Assembly: GCA_933210815.1 (NCBI GenBank) | Contig: OW119929.1 | Location: 25,013,626-25,077,625 of the forward strand | Direction of reading: 5' to 3' | DNA from: Meta bourneti | Lineage: Eukaryota; Arthropoda; Arachnida; Araneae; Tetragnathidae | DNA: 64,000 nt | In this document: piece after piece, positions 11,504 to 20,944 of the stretch | Layout of the letters: each line of letters starts with the position of its first letter | Numbering within the stretch: the first letter of the stretch is position 1 | Position numbers and translations under genes: made by a program | The notes under the pieces: model-generated | What the model was told of the DNA's origin: nothing | Database searches by the model: none | What the model saw: only the letters and a program-made list of their open reading frames with translations

Positions 11504-11670
11504 GTGTCCTAATGTGAAAAATGTGAATACATTTCTTCAAGTATTCCCTGGGAAAATAGGATAAGATACGTTTCTGCGGCAACAGATAAGGGCAGACTTT
11601 GTGTCTAGAGTAGTTCTCGTTGTATACACATTACCTGATATTTTTGACTGATTGAAATTAACTGTTTCAG

Positions 11671-11792
11671 ATATCCTGAGGAAGGCTGACTTTTCCGGAT
11701 CCTATGCCGCCAATGTGAAGCAGACTTTCATCGTGGTTATCTCCTACTCCGCATATCTCTGCTACTGTCATCTTTTCTTCTTCAGCGACTGA
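11671..11792 (+). CDS. DIP/IgLON-type protein, terminal exon with membrane-anchor signal
   Basis: The exon follows the acceptor ttaactgtttcag and reads, in the phase left by the previous exon, DILRKADFSGSYAANVKQ. A hydrophobic C-terminus follows (TFIVVISYSAYLCYCHLFFF), ending SD-stop at 11790-11792. A small-residue site (SGS) followed by a hydrophobic terminal stretch and no cytoplasmic tail is the pattern of a GPI-attachment signal. Drosophila DIPs and vertebrate IgLONs are anchored this way. A polyadenylation hexamer follows at about 11996. Confidence 0.8.
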
Positions 11793-11995
11793 AGGTCGCG
11801 CCGCAGTTGCACATCAGCTTGCTGCCCATGACTTTGTACATGCCTTCTCAATCTAATAACACTTACTGGTTCACTTCTTAAGCTTCTTTCATTTGATGTC
11901 ATGATGTCACTACGGTTCTCCGACGTTTGTGTATGTGTAAATATATATACGGCTTTTGTTGTTCTATGGTTTCCGAAAAATACACAGCGTTTGAA

Positions 11996-12001
11996 AATAA
12001 A
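11996..12001 (+). terminator. Polyadenylation signal AATAAA for the DIP-like gene
   Basis: A canonical AATAAA lies about 205 bp after the stop codon of the terminal exon. A T-rich and GT-containing stretch follows. Confidence 0.5.
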
Positions 12002-12072
12002 TTTCTGTCACTTAGTCTTTTGAGTTAATTTCTGTTGAAGTCCACTGCAGAAACTGTAGAAGAAGCATATAC

Positions 12073-12267
12073 TTAACCCTTAAGTGGTTTTGGCGAGATT
12101 CCTCGACCTTCGCCAATTTTGCTTATGACAATATACCTCGCCATTCAGATATTGCCATTTTTTATAATGACGAGATGAAGACCTGGTCAGTTTTGTTAAT
12201 GAAGAGATATCTCGTCTATTAAGATTTGGTCAGGTTTGCAAATGACAAGATACCTTGTCGAGATTAA
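12073..12267 (+). mobile_element. TTAA MITE (family 1)
   Basis: Starts TTAACCCTTAAGTGGTTTTG and ends at a TTAA (12264-12267) that is also the start of the next, oppositely oriented MITE. Interior palindromes are degraded. Confidence 0.75.
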
Positions 12268-12634
12268 TCCTCCTGGTGGATGTCTCGACGAGGTATCTCT
12301 CCATTATCGCAAAACTGACCAGATCTTGATGGATGAGATACCTCGTCATTAGAAGAAAACTGACCAGATCTTGATCTCGTCATCATAAAAAAATCGGCAA
12401 TATCTTGGTGACCAGATAATTTGTCTATTAAGATTTGATCAGGCTTGCTAATGAGACGAGATACCCTGTCTAGATGTACTCCATTCTCCAAACTTCTACA
12501 CCACGCCAATGTAAGGACATTTGAGGCCACCGCTACTTAAACTTAGCTTGGCAGAAAATAGTCTCATACGTCATTAGCAAAACTGCCCATATCTTGAGGA
12601 AGAAAAATCTCGTCGAAATCATTTGGAGGGTTAA
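12264..12634 (-). mobile_element. TTAA MITE (family 1), reverse orientation, carrying a SINE-1 fragment
   Basis: Starts TTAATCCTCCTGGTGG and ends ATTTGGAGGGTTAA. At about 12477-12536 there is a piece of SINE-1 in minus orientation ('ccaaacttctacaccacgcc'). The two MITEs share one TTAA, as expected for insertion of one next to the other. Confidence 0.75.
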
Positions 12635-13093
12635 ACGCTACAAGCGTGTTATATTGAATTTTAGAAATAAAAGGTGAAAGAACTCAGATGTTCAGCATCG
12701 GTTAAACTCAACAACACTACCATCAACAATTGGCAATAATTTCCATCGTCAAACGGCGAATATTTTGGAATGTGGTAACCTGTTGTCGACAATTTTAGTC
12801 GCCAATTTGGCGATAAGCCATTAATTTGCTCGTGAGTTTTATCTTCAGCATCTTTCATCACAATTGAAATTTATATCAAATAAACATCACAATTAACATC
12901 AGGATACTACGTTCCAATTTAGATAGAGTCATCTCTTTTCATCCATTTTCTAAGAAATCCAAGGTAAATCTGCTTTCAAATCCTTTCCATGCAATCTTGT
13001 TTGTCACTAGCACGAAATATGCCAGGTGTGATCAATCCGGTTAATTAGCTGACTCTTTTTGCTCCATGCCTGTGCTTCGTATATGGTCGTATT
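12635..13093. other. Intergenic, no recognised feature
   Basis: AT-rich sequence between the DIP-like gene and the duplicated region. No supported exon or repeat. Confidence 0.5.
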
Positions 13094-13190
13094 GGCGATG
13101 GTGAGGGATCTGTCCTGAAGGGAAAGCTTCGAGGACGCCTGATAATTTTGAACCACAGTCAGATAACGAGGTAACGAGGCTGCCATTACT
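13094..13190 (-). repeat. SINE-1 fragment
   Basis: The middle part of SINE-1 in reverse orientation ('ttgaaccacagtcagataac', 'gggaaagcttcgaggac'). Diverged, with both ends lost. Confidence 0.6.
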
Positions 13191-13343
13191 TACACTTAAC
13201 TTGACAGAAAAAGTCTCATAAGTATTTCAAACGTAACGTCACATGGCTTGCTTTTTGAATAGTTAAAAAGTCAACATCACTTCGATTGTTTCGTTAACTT
13301 CTCCAATAAAAATTCCAAAGAATGTATTCCAAATGATATTTGA

Positions 13344-13655
13344 GGGCCGCGGTGGCCCGGTTGGAAGAGCAACGGACTAGCAACCGAAGGGTTTCGAGTT
13401 CAAATCCAGCCAAACACCGCCGTGTACAAAGGGGGCTGGTGCACGTTAAATCTGTCGTGGCCTCAAATGTCCTCACGTTGGCGTGGTGTGGAAGTTTGGA
13501 GAGTGGGGTGCCAGCTCAGGTGTTGCCTCGTCATCTGACCGTGGTTCAAAATTACGTGGTGTTGTCCTCGGATCTTTCCCTTTGGGATTGATCCCGGACC
13601 GTCACCAATAGCCCATTGTGTTGCTCCAGTGTGACGTTAATTGAAATTCCCCCCC
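13344..13655 (+). repeat. SINE-1, full-length reference copy with 15-bp target duplication
   Basis: This is a tRNA-derived SINE of 312 bp. The head has RNA polymerase III promoter elements: a box-A-like TGGCCCGGTTGG at about 13353 and a box-B-like GAGTTCAAATCC at about 13397. The body carries 'ggtgccagctcaggtgttgc' and 'tgaccgtggttcaaaattac', and the 3' end 'ccagtgtgacgttaatt' is followed by a C-rich tail. The target-site duplication CCAAATGATATTTGA is perfect at 13329-13343 and 13656-13670, which suggests recent insertion. An 83-codon frame across it is not a gene. Confidence 0.92.
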
Positions 13656-13859
13656 CCAAATGATATTTGATAGCTTATTGATTGGTCAAAGCAATTAGAT
13701 TAAAAACTAAACTTCGTCAAAAAGGCTATAAACTACATTTTAAGGTAACCACGATATGTATCATGTGAGAAAATATGGGTTGCAGGAAGTAAAATCAATG
13801 TCTTCCGTCTGGTTTGTTTGTATTCAGGGAAAACCCCTGTCGTATAGTATTTCTCCAAT

Positions 13860-15130
13860 GTACTATATAATTTTATTGTGAAGTACTACCAAAATTGATC
13901 GACCTTACATGAATTGAATTGGTAACTCTAGACTGAAAAAGTGACCTGAATAATCACTTTCCTCTCGTACCCAAATCATATGAGAGTAAGGAAAATTATT
14001 GTTTAACACCTTTTTGGCTTTTTATAATTTCTACAACTTACTTTGGACGCAAATCCTATTATATGAATATCCTTACATTTCACATACATCACAAATGCAA
14101 ATAACGAAAGGTGACACTAAGATAGGTTTTTGTTAGGGATTATAGGAATGCCCTTCCTTATATAGGTTCGTTTCCTGTAAAGCTCAACTGACGTAACTCA
14201 ATTCGTAAAAATGACAAATCTGAAATGACAATAAAAATGATAAGATATGCATCACTGATTTTTTTGAAGCGAATGCATTTTTTATTGAAAATTCCATTTT
14301 GTGACACGTGCAATAACAAAAGAACTTCCTTTAAAATCGAATATCTTTAGTTCAGACAAAGCAAAAGTAACATATAACTATTTTTCAAAAAATGAAAGAT
14401 CGATTAGACAGTGTTTTTTAAATCACTCTTTTCAACAAACTTTTAACAGATATGACAAGTTGCTTAAATATACTTTCAACCGTAAAATAAGCAATCTTGA
14501 CCTTCTGTCACTATGACGAAGAATATTTAATATTTCAAAAAGTTCTAGTTCGAGTATTTTGAATATTAACATTCTTTGATTAAGGGCAAAATTCCATTTA
14601 AAATTTGCTTTAATCTAACAAGCCGCTTTAAATCGAATTCTTTGTAGTGGTGTTGCGTGTGATGAAAAAGAACAACAATTTACTTAAAAAATAAATATTT
14701 AATAAATTTAAACTAAAGTCAGTGGGAAAAGAATTTTTGAAGATATTGATTAGTGATAATTGCCACAATTTACAACTAAAAATTGAACAAAATTTAAGAA
14801 TGCGAAATTAATTCCGAGCGAAAAAATCAAGAAATTAGATCACTGCACGGTGATCAACGGACACGATTTTCTGTTTCGTTAAACACGCGCTACATTTTAG
14901 AACACTTAATTCCCCGATTTAGTTTTAAATCGAAAGCACATACCCCTGTTTAGAATAAAAATGGAGTTACCTGCCTATTCAACTTTCAATAAAACCAGGT
15001 AACTTTATTTGAAACATGAAAAAGATATGCGAATTTTAATGGATTTAACCGTTTTGTGATGGAAACCTATGACAAAATTTTAAAATTATTTGAATAAATT
15101 CGACTAGCTACCAGTTTTGATTCAAAAGGT
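13860..15130 (-). repeat. Inverted, diverged third copy of the duplicated spacer (left arm)
   Basis: The reverse complement of this segment aligns along its length with 27100-28215, and over part of it with 21420-21900. Shared blocks include 'catagtgacagaaggt' (14495-14510 reversed, against 21813), 'caacaccactacaaag' against 'caacatcaccacaaag', and 'aagtaggttgtagaaattat' near 28050. Divergence is clearly higher than between the two direct units, so this arm is older. It contains no gene copy. Confidence 0.75.
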
Positions 15131-15433
15131 TTTGTGCTGCATGTTTTAATTTGTTTCAAAAAACGAAATTCTACAACCACGTGTTAAACCGTGGTCTTTT
15201 GAGGAAAGTTGATCGAAATGTACACATTCCGTCAAGAAAATGATCACACGACTTTAGCAATATTGTGTAGGTAGATAATTAACTTCGCACTAGAGCAACA
15301 CAATGGGATATTGGCAACTGTCCGGGATCAATCCCGATGCTTCAAAAAATTGCTGCTAAAACCTACTTGACAGCTGGTAAACTTGCTCAACAAATTCAAA
15401 ACTGATTTCATTCTGCACAATACTAAATATAAC

Positions 15434-15443
15434 TATTTATAGA
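15434..15443 (+). promoter_or_regulatory. TATA-like element of gene copy 1 (separated from the gene by a transposon)
   Basis: CTATTTATAG here equals 22164-22173 in unit 2, where it lies about 230 bp upstream of the start codon. In unit 1 the Tc1-like element lies between it and the coding region. Core-promoter function is inferred from the motif and position only. Confidence 0.35.
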
Positions 15444-15461
15444 TCATAAAGGATAAATATA

Positions 15462-16722
15462 CACTCACTGCCAGAAGTTAAGCACGGAGAGGAAAATGTT
15501 AATTTCCGGAAGCCAATCTGAATTTGAAAGGCTGCATTTTGCTCCAGAGGTAGATGGAAGTATACAAATATGTTTTGCAACAGCCAATCACGGTTTCGTG
15601 TCGAGTAATATGCAAAAAGGCAGTCGTATAAGAAGCCAGCATTGTGAAGGGTTCGAGGAATTTCATGTAAGTGCTGATAAAAAGTGTTTAGAACTTTCGT
15701 ACGATTAGTTTTCAAGACAGACGTGTTTCCATGGCGTCCATTGATAAGACGATATCTGCCACTACTGTTCGCCGAAGCCTACACATGAATGGACTGTACG
15801 CCCGGGTACCACGAGTTTGTGTTCCTCTATCCGTCCAATCCAGAGGGGCACGATTGAAGTGGTGTCGGAACATGTGAATTGGACTGTGTCTGATCGGGCC
15901 AACGTTATGTTCACGGATGGGTCGAGATTTACCCTGGAGCCAGATGACAAGCGTGTAAGGGTCTGGAGAGAACAAGGCACACGCAATCGGCCCCAGAACA
16001 TCATCGAGCATCACGCATTCCAAGGTGGAGGCATCATGGTGTGGGCAGGGATTTCGTTGGGATATCGCACCGATCTGCATATCTATAGACGGGGTTCTGT
16101 GACGGCTGTCCGGTATCGGGATGAAGTCCTAGAACCCACTGTGAGATTGTACGCTGCAGCAGTTGGTCCAGCTTTCATTTTAATGGATGAAAATGCGCGT
16201 CCCCATCGAGCCAACATCGTCGACGACTACCTGGAGAGTGAGGGGATTGCGCGTGTGGATTGGCCGGCGTACTCGCCCGACCTTAATCCCATTGAAAATC
16301 TTTGGGATGCTATCGGCCGTGCTGTGTTTGCACGTTTCCCACCTCCAGTCACTCTCACAGAGTTGCAAACTGTTCTACAGGAGGAATGGCGATTACTTGA
16401 CTCTGGGGTGGTTGATCACCTCATGGAAAGCATGATCACGCGCTGTAAACTTTGTATGAGGATGAGGGGTGGTCACATACCCTATTGATGTCGGTTTTGT
16501 CTGTTTGTTTTGGATTTAAACATCATTTTGTTAATGACTCCAATATGACATCTTATAATTTATGAAAAATCAATATTGCTTTCATCTTTGTATGTAATTC
16601 TTTGTTTTGTTTCATGCATAAACATATTTGCCACTTTCCTGCCGTATTTCGTATCAATCAAAGCTGTACTTTTCGATTTTTTCGCATTTTACCGCTTCGT
16701 GCTTAACTTTTGGCAGTGAGTG
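15462..16722 (+). mobile_element. Tc1/mariner-type DNA transposon in the 5' region of gene copy 1
   Basis: Inverted termini CACTCACTGCC.GAAGTTAAGC (left) and the complement of GCTTAACTTTTGGCAGTGAG (right) are flanked by TA dinucleotides at 15460-15461 and 16723-16724. That is the Tc1/mariner target duplication. The length is 1261 bp. The corresponding site in unit 2 (about 22173-22185, 'ggtcataaatataacgac') has no insertion. Confidence 0.92.
15730..16488 (+). pseudogene. Tc1-like transposase, N-terminally lost and frameshifted
   Basis: The open part (15817-16488) carries the DDE catalytic core: VMFTDGSRF (first Asp), FILMDENARPHRANI (second Asp) and AYSPDLNPIENLWD (third acidic residue). It ends in RGGHIPY-stop. 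Just upstream, ISATTVRRSLHMNGLYARVP is readable in a different frame, with the shift at about 15870. The N-terminal helix-turn-helix region expected at 15490-15730 is not recognisable, so the element is non-autonomous. Confidence 0.88.
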
Positions 16723-16948
16723 TAAATATAACGATTAGGAACATTATTTGAAGGTTTTTCAAGTCTCTCTTTTGTATTTTTCAATTCAAATAAATCTGTT
16801 AATATTAATTTTATTTTACAAAACAGTTGAAAACATCGCAACATTTTCAGGAAAAATATTTCACCACGAGATGGATTCTACGTGAGCATGAAGCATCAAC
16901 TGAAATATCATAATTTTTAAAAGCTCATTTAGAATTCTTACCGCTGAA

Positions 16949-19159
16949 ATGAATATACCTTTACGCGTTAAGATGAGTTTTAATTTTTTAATTTATAGTT
17001 ATTTCCTTTCTGCTTTAAGCTTCATGTCATGTAATGCTGCAAGTTTAAATGCTAGGAAAGGATCAGATCTACCTTTACATGCAAAACAATTGGATGAAAT
17101 ATTTCCCGAAATATTGAATACCACAACTGCATTGAATGAAACTCATGGAACCACTGAAATCAACGGCAAAGAAGTGAAGAATGAAGCGGCCAAAATCTTG
17201 TCGGATCCAAATCTTGGTATTGGTGCTAAATCAAGATACGGATCACAAGTTAAAGATGGAAGTCTAACGCTCAAATATTCAATGAATAGCAGTAATCCAC
17301 TAACAGTTGCCACTAATGAAAATGGAGAAGGAAGCCCTTCAAATAATTATCCAATAGGAAGAACCGGACAAATCCCTGAAATGATAGATACAAGCAACGG
17401 AAAGTGGGATGAAACTACACCTAGCAGGCGAACACCTGCCACCATTTCGAGTCTAATTTTTAGTGGCGAACAAACGATGCACAAAATTCCCTCGAAGAGT
17501 ATCCCATTGGAAGTAAATAGTGCAGGTGCGATGAAGGTTGTTAGAAAAGATGATGAAACAAAATCTAGCACATCAGCATCTTCTGTCGGCAGTCATAACA
17601 TAGGCCTAATCATGGGAACTGAAGACAAAGCTATCGAAATTTTTTCAAAGAGTGTCCCATCCAAAACAACTAGCGAAGATACTATAGCGATTAATGGAGA
17701 TGAAGATGAAACAGATGTTAGCAATCCCATGTCTTCTGCTACCACTCATATCTCAAGTATGGAATATAGAACCATCGAAAAAACTGACAAAGTTTCTTCG
17801 AAGAGTGCCCAAATCATTGCAGCTGTGACAACGGTTAATGCCAAGGAAGAAGAAACAAATACGAGCACATTAGCATCTTCTGTCAGCATTCATAATCCAA
17901 GCATAACCTTTACAACCGGAGTAAAAGATGAGGAAGTGCTCCCAAACAGTGCCCCGTCCAAAACAACTAATGAAGGTACTACAACGGTTAATGCAGAGGA
18001 AAACAAAACAGCTAACATTCTAGCATCCTTTGACAGCTCTTACAATCCGAGTAAGGTATTAAGAAGCAAAGAAAAAGTTGACAAATTTCGCCTAAAGATT
18101 GCACCATTCGACAAAACCAGTGAAGATCCGATAACGGTTATCGGGGGAAAGGAAAATGAAGAAGTTAGTAGCTCTTCAGCCCATTTCTTAAGCATTCACG
18201 ATCTAAGTTTGTTGGTTTACAGAAATCTTGGAAAAGAAGCTCGGGAAAGATTAAGCAATTCTTTCAGCACATCCGATCGCTATTTGACTGTGGAAACTAA
18301 GGAAAATAAAGACGAAAGCCATTCATTGAGTAACCAATCACATAGAATCGATCATGTTAGAGAACCAGATGTCACAACACAAAGCACTCCTCAACTTAAT
18401 GACAGCACTTCTGTTAATACGTTGATGGCCACCACAGACGCAGAACACCATGAAAGCACCTCGGCTATTGATAAATCCCATCCAACCGGTAGCAACAAAA
18501 AGGCTCACAATTACAAAGTAAAGGTGATTGACGATAAACACAAAAGTATCAATAAGTCCGGGAAAAAAGAAACCAGACATGGAACTGAAGACCTCAAAAT
18601 GGGACCGAAAACACACTTTAAAGACAATTTGAGCATTGAATCCTCGGAACTTAACAATGGAAGTCTGAATATTAATTTTACAACAAACCAAAATAAAGCA
18701 AGTCAACTGAAAAACAACTTATCAGATAGTAAAAGTGTTAAGGAAGGCGTAACTCTAGGGGGTGAATTGAAAAAAGTTCGCTCGAAGCGCGAACTCCGAT
18801 CGAAAAATATTACTGTTGACGAAGTCCTCAGTAGAATATCCATGAAGATCAACATTAGTATGATGAACCAGAATATCAGTCAAAGTTTGGTTGGTAAAAT
18901 TATTCGGAGAGGCAACTATGGCGGTTTATTGATAGAAAAAATGTTGATGAAATTACAAAATCCACCTGAAAAACAATCCCCCGAAAAGAATTCGAAAGAA
19001 GATGAATTTAAAATAGATAATCTATTTCTAAAAATGTGGGATAATGATAATGAAAGTTATGGTAGAAATTTTGCCCCACAAGTTCAAGGCTACGCTTCAA
19101 ACTGGGTTGGTAATATTTTTAAACTTATGGCAATGAACGAAAGGCAGTATAAAAAATAA
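16949..19159 (+). CDS. Secreted Ser/Thr-rich repeat protein, copy 1 (unknown function)
   Basis: Intronless frame of 736 codons with no recognised domain. The N-terminus is a signal peptide, with a second Met at residue 9 giving a typical hydrophobic core that ends near SCNA-AS. Residues of about 162-462 form six degenerate repeats of about 50 aa. Each has a pattern like SIHN...K..E..SKS.PSKTTSEDTI.VN..E.ET, rich in Ser, Thr and acidic residues. About 16 N-glycosylation sequons are scattered along the chain. A furin-type site RSKR lies at residues 611-614. It precedes a 122-residue, nearly repeat-free C-terminal segment (NITVDEVLSRISMKINIS..., ending NERQYKK). A polyadenylation hexamer follows at 19353. 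A close paralogue lies at 22403-23989. Its role is unknown; extracellular matrix, secretory-gland or other secreted roles are all possible. Confidence 0.8.
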   Translation: MNIPLRVKMSFNFLIYSYFLSALSFMSCNAASLNARKGSDLPLHAKQLDEIFPEILNTTTALNETHGTTEINGKEVKNEAAKILSDPNLGIGAKSRYGSQVKDGSLTLKYSMNSSNPLTVATNENGEGSPSNNYPIGRTGQIPEMIDTSNGKWDETTPSRRTPATISSLIFSGEQTMHKIPSKSIPLEVNSAGAMKVVRKDDETKSSTSASSVGSHNIGLIMGTEDKAIEIFSKSVPSKTTSEDTIAINGDEDETDVSNPMSSATTHISSMEYRTIEKTDKVSSKSAQIIAAVTTVNAKEEETNTSTLASSVSIHNPSITFTTGVKDEEVLPNSAPSKTTNEGTTTVNAEENKTANILASFDSSYNPSKVLRSKEKVDKFRLKIAPFDKTSEDPITVIGGKENEEVSSSSAHFLSIHDLSLLVYRNLGKEARERLSNSFSTSDRYLTVETKENKDESHSLSNQSHRIDHVREPDVTTQSTPQLNDSTSVNTLMATTDAEHHESTSAIDKSHPTGSNKKAHNYKVKVIDDKHKSINKSGKKETRHGTEDLKMGPKTHFKDNLSIESSELNNGSLNINFTTNQNKASQLKNNLSDSKSVKEGVTLGGELKKVRSKRELRSKNITVDEVLSRISMKINISMMNQNISQSLVGKIIRRGNYGGLLIEKMLMKLQNPPEKQSPEKNSKEDEFKIDNLFLKMWDNDNESYGRNFAPQVQGYASNWVGNIFKLMAMNERQYKK

Positions 19160-19352
19160 TTTCCCATATTCAGAAATGCTAGCAAATTTTATATAGTTCA
19201 GCAGGCAGTTGCAATATTTTGGTTTGCTGTTTCCATTTCAAAATTTCAAAATTGTGAACATTCTGTGATGCGTTTTTATAGTGAGGTATGGTTGTTGTAG
19301 TCTCATGTTTTGAAAACTAAACTTTCTTTTTGATGTCATAACGTCTTACCAT

Positions 19353-19358
19353 AATAAA
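19353..19358 (+). terminator. Polyadenylation signal of gene copy 1
   Basis: AATAAA about 195 bp after the stop codon, conserved at 24188-24193 in copy 2. Confidence 0.5.
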
Positions 19359-19439
19359 AAATTAACATTTTGTTCAAAATGACATGTGTATTCATTTATA
19401 TATAACAACATAGAACGAGAAGATATTTTAAATTAAGAA

Positions 19440-20065
19440 ACTACAAATTTAAAATCTATTGGTAAAACGAAGTCGCGTAAATTGTGTAGTTTTGTAATAT
19501 CCAGAAAATTCGATTATATGAGATAGAAGTAACAAAAAAATGGTAGGTTCCGACGAGGTCACAAAACGTAGTTTTGACATAAAAATTCGGGCCTGGTGTT
19601 GGATTGTGGAATGAAAGAAGCAGACAGGAAGTTTGAACGATTGTTTATTGTGAATATTCACCAATTAATTTACAGTTTGAATGATTAAAGTACAGTTTGA
19701 AAAAATTGTTGTTGAGAGATTGTTGTCCAATATTAATTGTAGCGTAGTTCGGTAGCTTTCGAATTTATTTAGCCATTTCCACCGTCCAATTTTTTTAGCC
19801 ACTCCGCGGAATTCAAATTTACACGGTCCCAAAGTTCGCCAATCACCTGTAGAATATCGACATATTGTGGACCCTTCACCGCGCTCAATGACCTGTGCAC
19901 TCGGTCCGAAGGTCATCTGAGGTTACGGACATCCTTTATCTACGCGACGTTATATTTATCTTCTTGGCTTTTCTTATAGTTCTGAAATCATAAGACAAAA
20001 CAATTGTAATGCTCGACTTTTCATGCATACACCATAGTACTGTTCCAATTTGAAAGAGACGTATG
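19440..20065. other. 3' flank shared by both duplication units, no gene supported
   Basis: Sequence near-identical to 24290-24890. Minus-strand open frames here are not kept open in both copies, so I do not call a gene. Confidence 0.5.
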
Positions 20066-20071
20066 AACGTC

Positions 20072-20328
20072 ATCCCGACTCCAAAGTTACATCATCTTAA
20101 AGAATAATTGAAAATCTAAATTTCCACATCTTCTACAAAAGTCTGCTGCATTTCTAACACAAACAGGCACGGAGCCAAGACAGTCTTCTACCTCTCGGTG
20201 CTCCAGTCTTCGGATTACAGAAGCTGCACATTTCCTCCTATGTATCAGTTGACTTTAAAGTCAACGGATTCCTTGATCTAGTCTGACTTTGTCAGACTTG
20301 ATTGGAGATTATTAACAACAACAACGTC
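20072..20328. mobile_element. 257-bp insertion specific to unit 1, with hairpins and (AAC)n end
   Basis: Present in unit 1 and absent at the equivalent point of unit 2 (about 24897). It is flanked by a short direct repeat AACGTC (20066-20071; 20323-20328). It ends in (AAC)n and contains the perfect 18-nt palindrome GTTGACTTTAAAGTCAAC (20248-20265) and a hairpin AGTCTGAC-TTT-GTCAGACT (20280-20298). It is probably a small non-autonomous element, family unknown. Confidence 0.6.
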
Positions 20329-20608
20329 AAAAACATTTAAAACACATTGTATAAATGATGCGGTATACACGAAACGCATCTCCACACTTTCGAATTGACG
20401 CGAAAATTGCAGGATAATTTTTTGTAACGACCAAACTTATGTGTAAGCCGTGTGTTTATTGTTTGCAATGTCAGCCAAGTTTATCGAATTAAGATAAATG
20501 TTATTTTTTTTTCCTGATAAAAACCAAAATATTTGTTTAGATTCAAAAGTGAATAACTTAAAAAAAGATACGAAAGACTAATTTTAAAAAAATGAGTGTA
20601 AACACAAC

Positions 20609-20937
20609 TTTATCCCATCAAGTGATTTCGACGAGATAATTCGTCCATTCACATCTGAGCAATTTTGCTAAAGATATTTCGTCCATTAAGGTCTGATCAT
20701 TTCTGCTAATGAGGAGATACCTCGTAGAGATATTAAACTATCCTATTACCAAGTAGGAGAAACAGTCTCCCGTGCCTAAAACTGGTGACAGTTTGGAATA
20801 GGTTTTTGTATGAGAGGCTGATCACTACAGGGCAGTTTTTAATAACCCAAAGGGGGTTAACCTTCCTGGAGATGTATCGAACCCCCCTGGGGGTATGAGG
20901 CAAGATACCTCGTCATGACAACCACCAGAAGGGTTAA
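20609..20937 (+). mobile_element. TTAA MITE subfamily B, with an extra right-end segment
   Basis: Left end is a degraded TTATCCCATCAAGTG. The subfamily B core runs to TTAA at 20857-20860. A second segment with MITE-type ends (ACCACCAGAAGGGTTAA) reaches 20934-20937. The equivalent in unit 2 starts at 25195. Confidence 0.75.
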
Positions 20938-20944
20938 TCCTCCT

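Noticed and set aside
12264..12530. Minus-strand 88-codon frame (SRSGQFSSND..., SHPSRSGQFCDNGEIPRRDI)
   Set aside because: It is a translation of MITE palindromes and a SINE fragment. Similar peptides come from many MITE copies (for example 1559-1756, 42105-42431, 43878-44366).
13340..13591. 83-codon plus-strand frame
   Set aside because: It lies wholly inside the full-length SINE-1 copy, with the pol III boxes in it.
14301..14516. 71-codon plus-strand frame in the inverted arm
   Set aside because: The corresponding region in the two other spacer copies is not open, so it is chance.
18338..18706. 122-codon minus-strand frame opposite gene copy 1, also seen at 23207-23536
   Set aside because: It is antisense shadow of a strongly coding frame. 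It is shared only because the genes are duplicates.
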